Source of the DNA: Buxus sempervirens
Lineage: Eukaryota > Streptophyta > Magnoliopsida > Buxales > Buxaceae
NCBI GenBank assembly: GCA_947561395.2
Contig: OX387192.1
Coordinates: 35,485,520-35,549,519, forward strand
Direction of reading: 5' to 3'
DNA: 64,000 nucleotides
How positions within the stretch are numbered: the first letter of the stretch is position 1; each line of letters starts with the position of its first letter. Made by a program: the position numbers and the translations under genes. The notes under the pieces are model-generated. The model made no database searches. It was not told where the DNA came from and was given only the letters and a program-made list of their open reading frames with translations. This document shows positions 1-11,566 of this stretch, piece by piece.

Positions 1-1318
1 TTGTCTAAAGCTCGTCATTAACAACAAATCTGAAAAATAGATGAATAAACATTTAAACAATATTGAATCTGAAATCTCCCATCTAATATTTGTTCCATGT
101 GAAACAGATCACAAGAAAATATGAAATGAGTAAAAAGATATAACAACTTCCATGACAAATAAGTCAAAAACATTTTCTTTACCAGTGGTAGTGGAAAAAA
201 TCAGTTTGAATCCATGCTAACTTGTTTTTTTAAAGGATTTCTGTTGGTAAGAGAAGCTTGAAACAAACAGTTGCACCTCTTCAAATTTGCTCTTTCACTC
301 CGTTTGTTTTCTTCATGTTTTGTTCGATGTTTGCAAACAATTTAACACAGAGCATAGTAGTAAAATAATGTATACGGAAGAGAAGATAAACACACACACA
401 CAAAAAGGAGTAAGAGAGTAAAAAGCCTTGCACATCACTCATATTTAGGGACGATGTGAGCCCTATGAGCTTGGATGGTTTGAAGAAGTGTAACTTGTTG
501 TCATATGAGATTTCTTGAAACACTTCAGATTGCCTTACAGAAAATCACAGAGCTGCAAATAACCAGGCATCGATCTTTCAATATTCTCAGAGATTTATGA
601 TGAAGGTCCAACAGAAAGCGTATCTGATAATAAAATTTAGGTTACAATTTCCACCGGCTTTTCTTTTTCTTTTTCATGTTAGAGCAATTTCAACCCAACA
701 TGCAAAATCAACACCAAAACGAATCTAGCCGATGAATGTAGAACTCCACATTACAATTCCAGATAAATCAAAGTTAAAGCCATATCCATAATCACAGAAC
801 CAAAAACTCAGTTCCTAGGGTTTCTTGATCCGATAATTCTTAAGAATTAAGAGTTGGAACCTCTTGCAAGATCATCAAAAGGACGAACGGAGAAAAAGAA
901 GAACAGGGAAGATAAAACAGGCTTGTACAAGGATTTAGTGAAGAGATCACGAACTATACCTCGGAAGTTTTAGGACTGTCCTTCATCTCGCCGACACCTG
1001 CTTCAGGAAAGCGCGAATGAAAAGTCGTGTGATGTCTCAGCGTGTCTCCATTTACGACCACTACCGGATCGCAAGGTGAGCCAATTTTATAAGAACAGTC
1101 TAGACCTCATTTAAGTACGGGAGAAATTAGCTTTTAATGATAGTTTTTAAAAAAAACTAACCCCGATTCAGTTACTTAATCTTGGTAAGTGAGAAATAAT
1201 AAAGAATTAGTATCATTTTGTTATCTTTCTCTCAGAAATGCCCTCATAATTATTTATTACAATAAAATAATATTTTAATTAATTATATTAAGAAAGTTAG
1301 GGAACCAATTCTAACGTC
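1..1318. other. Intergenic stretch, no supported gene
   Basis: No convincing coding region was found. On the minus strand an ATG at 986-984 opens a 9-codon segment followed by a GT donor, and an AG acceptor lies near 614, so this could be the first exon of a short transcript, but nothing in it is recognisable. Around 1110-1200 the sequence resembles one end of the GGGAAA-type MITE family seen at 15.0, 48.4 and 60.9 kb. Confidence 0.4.
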
Positions 1319-1400
1319 GTCGATATGTCCGAGTGGTTAAGGAGACAGATTTGAAATCTGTTGGGCTTCGCCCGCGCAGGTTCGAACCCTGCTGTCGACG
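1319..1400 (+). tRNA. tRNA-Ser (anticodon UGA)
   Basis: An 82-nt cloverleaf can be drawn by hand. The 7-bp acceptor stem pairs GTCGATA with TGTCGAC, with one G-T pair, and leaves discriminator G1400. The anticodon stem ACAGA/TCTGT encloses loop TTTGAAA, giving anticodon TGA. A long variable arm (GGGCTTCGCCC) is the class II feature of serine tRNAs, and the T-arm contains GGTTCGAACCC. There is no intron and no encoded CCA, as expected for a nuclear eukaryotic tRNA. It lies 134 bp upstream of the SpoU-type gene, on the same strand. Confidence 0.95.
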
Positions 1401-1534
1401 CATGAAACGGTCTTTTTAAGTTTTTCCTTTCCTTTCCTTTCCTTGTGTCTTCTCTTTCTCCCTTCAGCTTCCTTCGCTGTTTCCTTTTGCGTTTGGCAGT
1501 TCAGCCGTAGCGAGGGTTGGAAAGGTTTTGGGCT

Positions 1535-2973
1535 ATGGTGTTCGAGAGCTTCGTGGTGGTGCATAACATAGCCAAGAGGCATAACGTGGGAACGATGGCT
1601 CGAAGCGCCACGGCCTTTGGCGTATCAGAGCTCATTCTGGTCGGCCGAAGAGACTTTAACGCATTTGGAAGTCACGGATCTACCTCTCACCTTTGCTTCC
1701 GCCATTTTCACTCTCTGAATGACGCTCGCCTTTACCTCAAGGTCTGGTACGTCGTCCACGCATTCGTGTGTACAAGCTTCTTGGCGTGTTTTAAGGGTTT
1801 TTGCTTTCCGTTGTACTTCAAACCCTAAACTCATTGTAGATTGAATCGGTTACCGTTCGAAAATTTTCTTTTCTTATTCAAGGAGAGGGATTGTGACATA
1901 TGCGGCGTAGAAATCACTGATGGAGCCATTGCTGTAAATCAACATCCTTTCCGGAAGAGTACGGCTTTCTTGCTGGGCAACGAGGTATTAAATCTCTCGT
2001 TGTCTCTCTAGTTTGGCCTAAAGCCTTAGCCTTTGGGTTCGAAAATCAAATCGTGAAAATTGTTTTGTTTGCACTTTTGGAGCTTTTTGCTTACATTGTT
2101 GTTTTTGTTGGTATGGATTTTGCTTCTGGGTCTTTTCTTTCAATTCTCTTCTACTGAGTTTCTAGAGGTCATTTTTTTTTCGATCTCACGCTTTCGCAGG
2201 GAACTGGCCTTTCTGCCAAAGAATGTGAGATATGTGACTTTTTCGTTTACATTCCGCAATATGGGTGTGGGACTGCATCACTGAATGTTACAGTAGCTGC
2301 TTCTATTATTCTGCACCATTTTGGAGGTAATATTGAGACATTCAATTTATACAATATATATATTAATAGTGTTTGTAGTTTGCTGGTTTAGTTTATTGAG
2401 TGAATAAACATTTTTAGTAATGTTTAACCCTAAGAAATAATTTTTACCATTGGAAAGGCATGTTATAAAAGGCTTTTGCAGGTGAATGATTTGCAAATAC
2501 TAAGAAGCATTTAACATACTGAATGGCCCAAATGATATTTGCTTTAGACCACATATTATATGTGTGCCTGTAATTGGATTTTGGATGTCAATAGCTCTGC
2601 TCTTCATTTGTATCAGTTATCCTAATGTTGGGTATTAGCATCCTCTTTTCAGTTTTCTTTGACAGTATCCCTTATTAGGAAATATGATGTACTGCAAAAT
2701 TCATCAGAAGTATCCTCAACATGCTCACTAGACTACATGGAAATTCATTTATAAGGGTATTGAATATTTCTTTTCTTGTTCTCTATTTTTAATTCTTCAT
2801 TCTTTTTTATTTTCACTTCTTTTGTCCCCCTCGCCCCAACCCACCTTTCGAGATGTCATCCTGGAATACGTTGAGCTTGTGATTAACATTTAGAGGGTCA
2901 TGGTTGAAAACACAGCTCTAGTTTCTAATTGCCCCCAATATTTTTTTTCCAGAAGATTGATCATCCGAAAATT

Positions 2974-3039
<66 letters not shown>

Positions 3040-4721
3040 CCTTCCTGAAATGGAGCAAGAGAAGTGTTACATGTTGCCATTGACCCAAAGGGACAAGCTG
3101 GTTAGCTGTTTATAAATTTGGTCCATATTCTGCACATCAGTTGTGAACTGTCCATCTACACTGAAAATGAGATTGGTGATTATCCTGCTAAAGTTATATT
3201 TATAATACTCATTGTACCCGTGAAAGTATTTTTTTCCCCTCATAGACACCTCTTCTCTTTTTATGAAGAATTGATTAATTTTGCAAAGAGATTAGAGATC
3301 TGCTTGATTTAGAAGAAATTAAATGAATATACCTTGATTGTGTGGAGGAATTGTCCTCTGGGATATAAGAAGTTTCATTCTGCCTAATTTGAGATTAATA
3401 GCTGACAATTTAAACTCAAGTTTATCTAGAGATATTCCATCATCCTGATGAGTAAACATAAATTTTTTTTTTTATCGGTAGCATAAAAAATTTAGATATT
3501 GATAAGAAGGGAAATAGGATGTTTGGATAAAATGGGGTTTTTTTTTCTTGAAGGATTTGAGATTGTGCATACTTCCTTTTGTTGCAGCTGGAGGTGATTG
3601 TTTACATGTCATTACTAGTGTTTAGATTGGTTCCTTGGTGCCTTGCTGACATAAATATTGATGAGTTTTGTGATGAATCAAATGTTTGTAAATCTTTTCC
3701 TTTGATGTCTGAATGAATTAGCTTATTTATTTGGTGGCCCTGAAATTACTGGTCCCTCCCCAGCTATTTTGCGCAATGTTTTCTTTTTCATTGTAGCATT
3801 TTGCTTTTCTTTTTCCTGCCATATGATTCACCATTTCCTTAATTAGATAAGATTACATTAAGCTATTCTCACTTACTCTAGGAAAAAACAAGAAATAAGG
3901 AAAGAAAAAGAAAAAAAAAAAAGGTATAGATGTCCACTTGATTCAGAATATCCTTTTTGCGGGTAATAGGGAAAGTGAAGATTTCAACATGAATTTTAAT
4001 ACTAGGAACAGGCAAAAGTACTTGACAGTTATTTTGTCTTGTTAAATAAGAGTCTCATCAGGGATTATTAGGGCAGGAACAATGGGCAGGAAGCTGAGTG
4101 GAATGTCTTAGCATTTGCTGAAGAAGACCGAAGTATACATCTGAAGGCCATCTGGTTTGTAGCCGAAATCCATGAATAGGAGCCTAAATCTACAAGTTGT
4201 CCCTCATGGCTGAATTTGTACAGTTATTCCACCCATTGAACTTTGTTCATATTTATTTTTAATAAAAGAAAGTAGAATCTGTTATATTCTCATGCTTCTT
4301 TGACATCATCAACTTCTTTGTATGTATTGTTCCAGATCACGCATGAGTTTTTTTTTTCTCCTCACATGAGTGTTTTTTTTCTCCTCCAAATAATTGATGC
4401 ATATGCAATGGGATGAATTGGCTGCCGCTAACAACAATGGGTTGCTTGTGGTCAGTTCCTATATATGCCTTGACTAGTAAACTTAAGCACAGTGATCTTT
4501 CAGTGTGGGCAGGTTTCTCTGAGAGAACCCGTGATGGAAACAAGTTTGTAGTGGCAGATAGACCTATGAAACAGGGGAGACGAAATTTCTGTACAGAGTC
4601 GGATGAGTCTGTTGCTGAGGAGAGAAAAATTAGAAGAGAAAGTGCATCGAATGGATTTTTCGACGAGAGTGGAACCAGTGATACACCTTCAAATCTTTTG
4701 GGTATGTTGTTTGGTGGTTAG
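1535..4721 (+). CDS. SpoU-type tRNA/rRNA 2'-O-methyltransferase family protein
   Basis: Four exons are proposed: 1535-1741, 1883-1984, 2200-2326 and 4504-4721. All junctions are GT-AG and the joined frame is open for 217 residues. The three SpoU (SPOUT) methyltransferase motifs are present: HNIAKRHNVGTMARSATAFG near residue 11, STAFLLGNEGTGLS across the exon 2-3 junction, and SLNVTVAASIILHHF near residue 130. These form the trefoil knot that binds S-adenosylmethionine; family members methylate ribose 2'-OH in tRNA or rRNA. The C-terminal tail after VWAGFSERTRDGNKF is charged and variable. The ATG at 1535 is the first in frame with motif 1. Intron 3 is about 2.2 kb and carries an (AT)n tract. 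The RNA substrate cannot be told from sequence. The last junction was chosen because it restores the VWAGFSERT segment expected in plant relatives. Confidence 0.88.
2987..3036. repeat. (AT)n microsatellite
   Basis: About 25 uninterrupted AT dinucleotides lie inside the third intron of the SpoU-type gene. Confidence 0.95.
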
Positions 4722-7700
4722 CGGCAAAAGGGTGCAGTCGGTGATGATTAGTGACAGAAATCTGTTACGATCATAAGGAACTCTTGAATACCATAAACAC
4801 CAGAAGTGATGTGAGTCGTGAATCCGCCATCCTCAATTGCTTCAAATGAGATGCAAACGGCATCTGTGACTGGGTATGCCCCATTAATTTTTTCAATGAA
4901 AATGGTGTGGATTTCAACAGCTTCATTGGGATGTAACACAGACGAGAAGGATGGAAAAAAGAAAAGCAACTTTATTAGTTAATATGATCTTTCAATATGC
5001 ATATGATTTTCTTTCTTTAATATTTCTTATTTGTGGTTTCCTTTTATCTTTAATCTCATGTTATTGTAACAGAAAAGGGGGAACAAAGACATGGATGGTT
5101 CAGTTTCTGACTTTGAACGTGAGCGGCTTTCTTCAAGGTCAGCCACTTAAATATGGAAGAGAGATCTTGGGTTCAGGGGGTAAAGAGTTTTTGCATTATA
5201 GAATGGTTTCTATTTTCTAGCAGAAAAGCCTTGAAAATTAGCATGATTGAGTGGTTTTGGAACTGGCTGATATGATTCTGATTCTTTGGGAGATGAGAGA
5301 ATTTTCTGATAAAAGTGCCAAGAAAGAGTCCTGTTGAACTTGGCCTGGTCCTAAAACCAAGTTGTTTCAATTTCGATAACTGTGATCAGTGGGACAACTG
5401 ATAGGGCTTTTCCCGCTGGATTGAAACCCGTTTGTGATCTTAGAAAAATTAAAAGGGTTAAGTTGGCTTAAATTCATCTGATCATGCAGAACAATAGAAT
5501 TTCCGGATTTCTAAATTTTTAAAAATTTGAACAGAAGTTGAACGAACACTGGATAAACTTCGCGGTTCCTGAATTCAATGCACTGCTAAGCGTCAATTGA
5601 GAATATAACCATAGCAGATGATCGTATTGAGCATTGGGTGTGAAACTTCCTTCTACGACTCTCCTTATTGAGTTCTACTTCATCGGTTCTCATCTTGACA
5701 AGGTTTCCTCCGTTTCCTCTGGTTATGTGGCAGGCATTAGGCAATATGTTACCCGCATTTCATCTTTTACCCTTAATAAGAGGAAACAATGGAAACTTCA
5801 TCTTCCTGCCCTCCTTTACTCTCACCATGTGATACTGCCAGTTCCAAGCATGGACGAAGGACGGAAGGAGGCTTGTAGTCGGTAGTAGCCGGTTTTAGAC
5901 ACCTCTCTATAAGCTTCTGGCATGAATGGTGGAACAGAATTTGTGAGGAGTCCACTTAAACAAACCACTTGGGGAAAGGGTATTGTTGATTTATCTATTG
6001 TTTATTTCTGTCCTTTGCCTTCTTTTTCTTTTTGTTTTCTCCATAAGGAAAAACTAGGTCCATAAAGTGATCCAACATACTCTGAGTTCTCTGATCATTA
6101 AAGAAACAGAGGTAAGACCCCTGCACAGCTTGGGTTATAAAAATTTTTGGGACCACGCAGGGGGGTCCTCAAAACATTCTTCTAGTCCCGTAGGAATTAA
6201 TGATTCTGATAAGATGGAAATCAGTGGAAATCAGAGCTGTGACAAGGATTGGGTGTTTTCCGTATTAAGATTTGAACTGATAGCCCTTAGTAACTGATAT
6301 ATTCAACAAATTGATGGGCTTGCATCATCTGCAATAACAGATCAATAATATGATCTGATACTCTGCCAAAACCATAAATGTTCTTGTGGTCATTCTGTTG
6401 AGGCTGGTTTGTTCATGAATACGAATTGATTGAACCTGATTCAACTACCCTCTCTGAACCAGATTTGATAACAGTTCGTGTGAAGTTCCTTTCAACATTT
6501 GAGAATCCTAAGGTGGTGCAGTTACTGCCTTAATTGCTTTCTAGCTGTCCTATTAATGTACAACCTTAACTTCTTGAGCAGAACCCAATTGTCTGGGGCC
6601 TCTTCATAAATTTTAATCCGTCAGTACCTTGACTCCACAATTTACAGAGCCCAATTATCTACTGTGATTCATCCAAGATTTGCACAAGTAGAAACAAGAA
6701 AAAGGAAAAGATTGTCTCAGGGTTGAGGCTGATTACTTATCAAAATTGCAAGAGCTGCTGATGTAAAGCTAGAACTACTTATTTTAGAAAGGGTTTTAAA
6801 ATTGTGAACCGATGGGAAGATCAGCATAACGAATAATTTGCTGATTCGAATATTTCCAACTTGCATTATACCACAATTAGTGAATTGGAGGGCAAGCATC
6901 CAGACCAATGTGACAATGTCCATGTAGAATAATTCTCACAAACACACACACCACAGTCAGGTTCTTCACGGCAAATAATGGAGATTCCTGAAGCAGAGAA
7001 GCCCAAACATTCATATCTGATCCTTTGGAGGGAATTCATAATACAGGTACAGTGGACCTCTTTTTTGAGTGTGAGAACCTGGTTTATTCTGCAATCTCTC
7101 CAAAAGAAAAGAATGCTTCTTTTCATGTTTGGCTTTATTTCTGTGGGTGACAGGTCCCACTGTCACTTCACTTCTTTACATTGTCGCCTTAGAATCTCTC
7201 TATCTTCCTCTCCCACTCTCTCACACACGCATACACACACAAATGTATCCCAATCCACACCTCTCCCTTTGCTTTTCTCGGACCAGATGATAGAGATGTA
7301 AAGGACCCAACACCCAGAAGCATCCAGGGGAGGACACAGTGAAGATTAGCTGGCAAATTGATGAGATCCCAATCCCAATAACTAACCTCGACATTTGTCC
7401 TCTTCATAAGCACTGCAAATCCAGCTCCAAACACAGACTACCATACCCATTAACAAACCAAGCAAGACACATCTATAAAACACCATTATAAAAGAATGCC
7501 ACAATCTTCAAAAGGCTGGCTATGTATATTATATGTTTTCCTTCATATGTACAGCAGATAAAGGCATAAAGCAGAAGCCAAGGTGTGGGTCCTTATTTGA
7601 TTCCCAAAGCAACCCTTCTGCTGCATAGTCCACCGAGATAACTTCGGAAAAAGGCTTAAGAACTTGTACTGTCTATGGAGGCATTTTGGGGATTAACCAT

Positions 7701-8155
7701 AAAGACAGGGACTCTGAGCTTCAAAACTTTTGATAAAGGCGGGCCTCCTCCACACCAATTCATGTGGTAGCGTACAGTAGCCTCCAAACAAGAATCCCAG
7801 TTGCATCCTTACCAAAAAAAAAAATCCCAGTTGCATGGGTTGGAGTTGGAGTTGGTGGTATTTTATTTTATTTTTCCTTTTTTTTTTGTGCATCTTTGAA
7901 ATCTCTCTCTCTCTCTCCGCCAACCCATTTGACGACCTCCTTGGCAGCCAAGTGTCATCAAACCCATTTCTTGGAAGGCTCCTCCTCCTTCCTTCCAGCT
8001 AAGGTTTTGACTAATTTGTAAACTAATCCAACTTTCATAGAGAAGCAGAGACTCAGAGAGCGTTCGTGGCAGCAGTGCAAGTTGCTACTTGCAGCTCCTT
8101 CTCTATGCAATTCACCAAAGTTAGAGCAATTTTCTTGAGGACCCGGATCTCCGCC
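4722..8155. other. Intergenic stretch, no supported gene
   Basis: After the SpoU stop the sequence is probably 3' UTR and then unassigned DNA. Short open frames occur in all frames without recognisable domains or codon bias. A CT-rich tract near 7890-7920 and the sequence 7980-8155 are plausible 5' leader of the next gene. A minute L1-tail insertion lies at 7807-7822 and is listed separately. Confidence 0.5.
7793..7836 (+). mobile_element. Ultra-short L1 3'-tail insertion with TSD
   Basis: The 14-bp sequence AATCCCAGTTGCAT occurs at 7793-7806 and again, perfectly, at 7823-7836. The 16 bp between them read CCTTACC followed by A residues. The same tail, CCTTACC plus poly(A), ends the long LINE at 48811-54980. 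I infer target-primed reverse transcription that stopped after copying about seven bases beyond the poly(A). Confidence 0.75.
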
Positions 8156-10452
8156 ATGTTAACTATGTTCAGCCGGAAGCTCCGGCGTCTTTGCTCAAGA
8201 CTACGTTCGTCGATGAGAAGGCGTTCGAGACCTAAAGTTGTCATCAGGAGATTTGGGAAGGTAAACCCAAAAGCTCAGCCTAGCCAAGAATCAAGTTCAG
8301 ATGTATCAGCAATCCGTCCAAATCTAAATAGCCAACTGGGTATTGCTGGTTATGAAAAGCCAATACGGGTTGCGACGTTTAATGCCACCATGTTCTCCAT
8401 GGCGCTTGCAGTTCCCAAGCCTGAGAAGCCAGCTGTCTTTGATTGTGAAGAGGAAGATTTTTTAAATCTCGGGCCTGTTGCGGAGGTTGATATCCAAGCA
8501 AAGTCTGTAAATGATCGTCCCAAGAGTATACTCAAGCAATCTCCCTTGCACCACACCAGTTCCATGAATTTCCCAGAAAAAATCTCGAAGCAACAGAGGT
8601 TCGCGAGATCAAAATTAAGAGTCTCAATCAATCTCCCGGACAACGAGATCTCACTAGAGCGCAGTAGGCAGTCGAGCTTTAGGGAAGATGCAAACGACGG
8701 GGCTTCAGGCAACAGAGCTCCTCTGAGGTCCGTCGTTAGCTTTCCTTCTTGCAGGATTAATGGTAAGGATGGACAGTGCTTCAGGAGCAGTAGAACCATT
8801 TTGGAAGTCCTGAGGGAGGTTGATGCTGACATTGTGGCTCTGCAAGATGTCAAGGCAGAGGAAGAGAAGGGAATGAAACCTCTGTCTGATTTGGCTACTG
8901 CTTTGGGTATGAAATATGTTTTTGCTGAGAGCTGGGCTCCCGAGTATGGGAATGCTGTCTTGTCGAAGTGGCCAATTAAAAGGTGGAAAGCTCAGAAGAT
9001 CTTCGATGACACTGATTTTAGGTTCATCTACCTTCTATGACACCATTCCACTTCAGAAAATTATTTTTTCTCTTTATTTTATTGTCTATTTACTTGGTTT
9101 TCATTGTGTTAAGAACTAAGAATCCCAAGGACAAGACAAGGAGCATAGGCTTAAACACCCCATTTCAGGAAGAAATCTCACATGAATCCTAACTGTGTGG
9201 CCCCCAATTTCTTAGGTCCTTGTTTATAGGTTAGTCATTGGCATGATTTTTTCAGTCAAACTGTTGCTCAATTTGAGAGTCCAGCTATGGTGATTGCAAA
9301 GCTTTGCAATGATAAATTGCCCAAACTTACTTAGAATATGTTAGTTTTAGTTCCATTTGGGAGTTTTATGGGCTTACCTGTATTATGGATATTCCAACAT
9401 GTCAATGAATTAAGCTCAAAGAGCTTCTTTCTGGAAGTCTTTGTAGTTCCTGAAATCTTGTCATGCCTACTCAAAACTGTTTGGATAATGAGACAATGAG
9501 AACTCAAATGGAAACAAGCAGGAATCAGTTGCTGTGATTGTCTTCTTAACTTACATAAATGCATGACTGAAGGAACAGCTCATAGGCAAAGCTTAGTATT
9601 CAGAAAATGAAGGATCTTGTAGAATATGTATCTTGTATAGTAACTCTGTTTTTTGTGTTTGTCATCATATGTAGGAATGTGCTAAAGGTGACAGTTGATG
9701 TGCCCCATACTGGAGAAGTGAACTTCCATTGCACTCATCTTGACCATCTGAATGAGAATTGGAGGATGAAGCAGATTAATGCAATAATCGAAGCAGATGA
9801 CGGTCCTCATATCTTAGCTGGAGGTCTCAATTCTCTTGACGAAGCAGATTATTCGGCGGAGAGATGGACAGACATTGTAAAGGTAAAAGAAGCAAAACTC
9901 TCCTCTGTTTCTTCTACCCCAATTGGTTACAACCCAAGCAATCCTATTAAAAATAATGTTACATGGTCTTAGTTCAATGGATATCTGTGTTCCAGTACCA
10001 TGAGGAGATAGGAAAACCTTCACCCAAGGTTGAGGTGATGAGGTTCTTGAAAGAGAAACAGTATGGAGATGCAAAGGACTTTTCAGGGGAATGTGAGTCA
10101 GTGATCATGATTGCCAAAGGCCAAAGTACAGTCTCTAAACCACTTATCTGATATGTTCTGTTGAGGTCTCTTCTGTAATCTCTGAAATATGGGTTATTTT
10201 TGTAATGAAGATGTACAGGGAACATGCAAATACGGAACACGACTGGATTATATATTGGCATCACCGAATTCACCATATAAGTTTGTTCCAGGATCATACT
10301 CAGTCATTTCATCAAAAGGGACTTCTGATCACCACATTGTGAAGGTTGATATTGTAAAAGTAGACACCATTGCTACAGAAAATGCCTCCACACGAAGACG
10401 GAGGCAGCCCAAGCAGAAGATAGAAAGAATAACAAGGCCTTTGTCATCATGA
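8156..10452 (+). CDS. Endonuclease/exonuclease/phosphatase-fold protein (DNase I-like)
   Basis: Four exons, 8156-9021, 9675-9882, 9996-10125 and 10211-10452, all with GT-AG junctions, join to an open frame of 481 residues. The N-terminus is very basic (RRLCSRLRSSMRRRSRP), possibly for targeting or nucleic-acid contact. The EEP domain begins near residue 70 with IRVATFNATMFSMA. It continues with DADIVALQDVKAEEEKG, GNAVLSKWPI, HCTHLDHLNENWRMKQI, ILAGGLNSLDEADYS, GTCKYGTRLDYILA and KGTSDHHIVKVDI. The D-H pair of the last motif matches the family's catalytic signature. In canonical members the ILAGGLNS position is often GDFN, so metal or substrate handling may differ. Family members cleave phosphodiester or phosphomonoester bonds; the substrate here is unknown. 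The start at 8156 sits in a good context (ccgccATG); an upstream in-frame ATG at 8105 is an alternative. Confidence 0.85.
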
Positions 10453-11566
10453 TTTACATGGAAATCTACATGATGGAAATGGCAATGGTTTTTCATTTTC
10501 ATTTTAATTTGTTTCAATTTCATTTTAATTTGGGTTTTTTTTTCTAATGATGATGGGGGAGTGTAAAGGTATATTTGAATTCCTTTTCCTCTAAAAAATT
10601 CCTTCTGTAAATCATCAATTTATTATATGTTAGCAACATGCAATCTGGAAAAAGGGTCAGTGACAGATGATATTTTAAGGTGGTAATGAGTGTTTAGAAT
10701 TCTCACCCATAAAAGGGTGTCTTTCTTCTGCAGTCCAAGCAATGGCCCAAGCCCAGAGCATAGCCTTTGATATTGGAGAAGAGGCAGCGAGCCCAATCTT
10801 GAAAGAGCTTGGACAAGGCCTAGGCGTTTGTCAAACCTCGGTCAAATTCACTTCTGGGTGCCGAGTTTGAAAGTTTTGACATCTCCTTGCCTGCAAGTTT
10901 CAAAATTCTATTTAATCAAGTCAAGGTCAAGGATATGACCGTTTAAGATTGTATGTTTTAAAAGTTTGAACGCCCATCTTCCTCAGGATTTACATCGTAA
11001 GGATCGCAAGATACCAACTACAATTAGGGAGACCATTTTTCCAAACTTGTTCAGAATGTACACTGTACAAAAAAATCCATCACAAAATGAGAATACAGCA
11101 AGACCATGTTTTATTTCACGCTCCAATCAGGAGTTCGTTTTTCTTTTTTGAACCTTTTCCCTTTCGTCCTCCTCTGCTTTCATTTTATTTTTCCTCAATC
11201 TCTGTGTCTTCGTTCCTCCATCCCTTCTCCTCTTGTTACTGCATCACAATACACTTCGGTAGACTGAGTGGACTCACAGAATGAGGGTTTCGTCGGAAAT
11301 TGAAAGACTTATAATACGGTTACCATTTTCGTTTGCTTTTATCAGAAAATTAACCGAAAGTTCTAATTTTGGCAAACCTCAACGCGTCCTTCCCGAATCA
11401 TTTTCACCTTTTCGGGTCAGCGTGTACACTCGGTCTTCCTTGACTGACTGCGGTTTAGTTGGCTTGCGAGACGGCAGAAGCGTCGCTTCGCCTTTCCGCC
11501 ACTTCAGTTCTGTGTTCCTCCTTCTCCTGCTGCCAAGCTTTAGATAATATGCCGCTCTGCATATCT
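10453..11566. other. Intergenic stretch between convergent genes
   Basis: This lies between the plus-strand EEP-fold gene and the minus-strand FAF gene and should hold both 3' UTRs. I see no further coding region or repeat in it. Confidence 0.5.

Noticed and set aside
281-523. 80-codon minus-strand open frame.
   Set aside because: No domain, no promoter or splice context, and low-complexity hydrophobic runs.
960-986. Possible minus-strand first exon (ATG, nine codons, GT donor).
   Set aside because: A nine-codon segment with a GT is expected by chance, and the downstream open segment is not recognisable.
3450-3490. Poly(T) followed by ATCGGTAGCATAAA as a possible L1-tail insertion.
   Set aside because: Only about six bases of the flanks match, too few to claim a target duplication.
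7720-8000. CRISPR-like or regularly spaced short repeats.
   Set aside because: No regularly spaced identical repeats occur here or elsewhere; direct repeats are target duplications or minisatellites.
8066-8104. Start of the EEP-fold gene at 8066.
   Set aside because: The codon is GTG; in-frame ATGs exist at 8105 and 8156.
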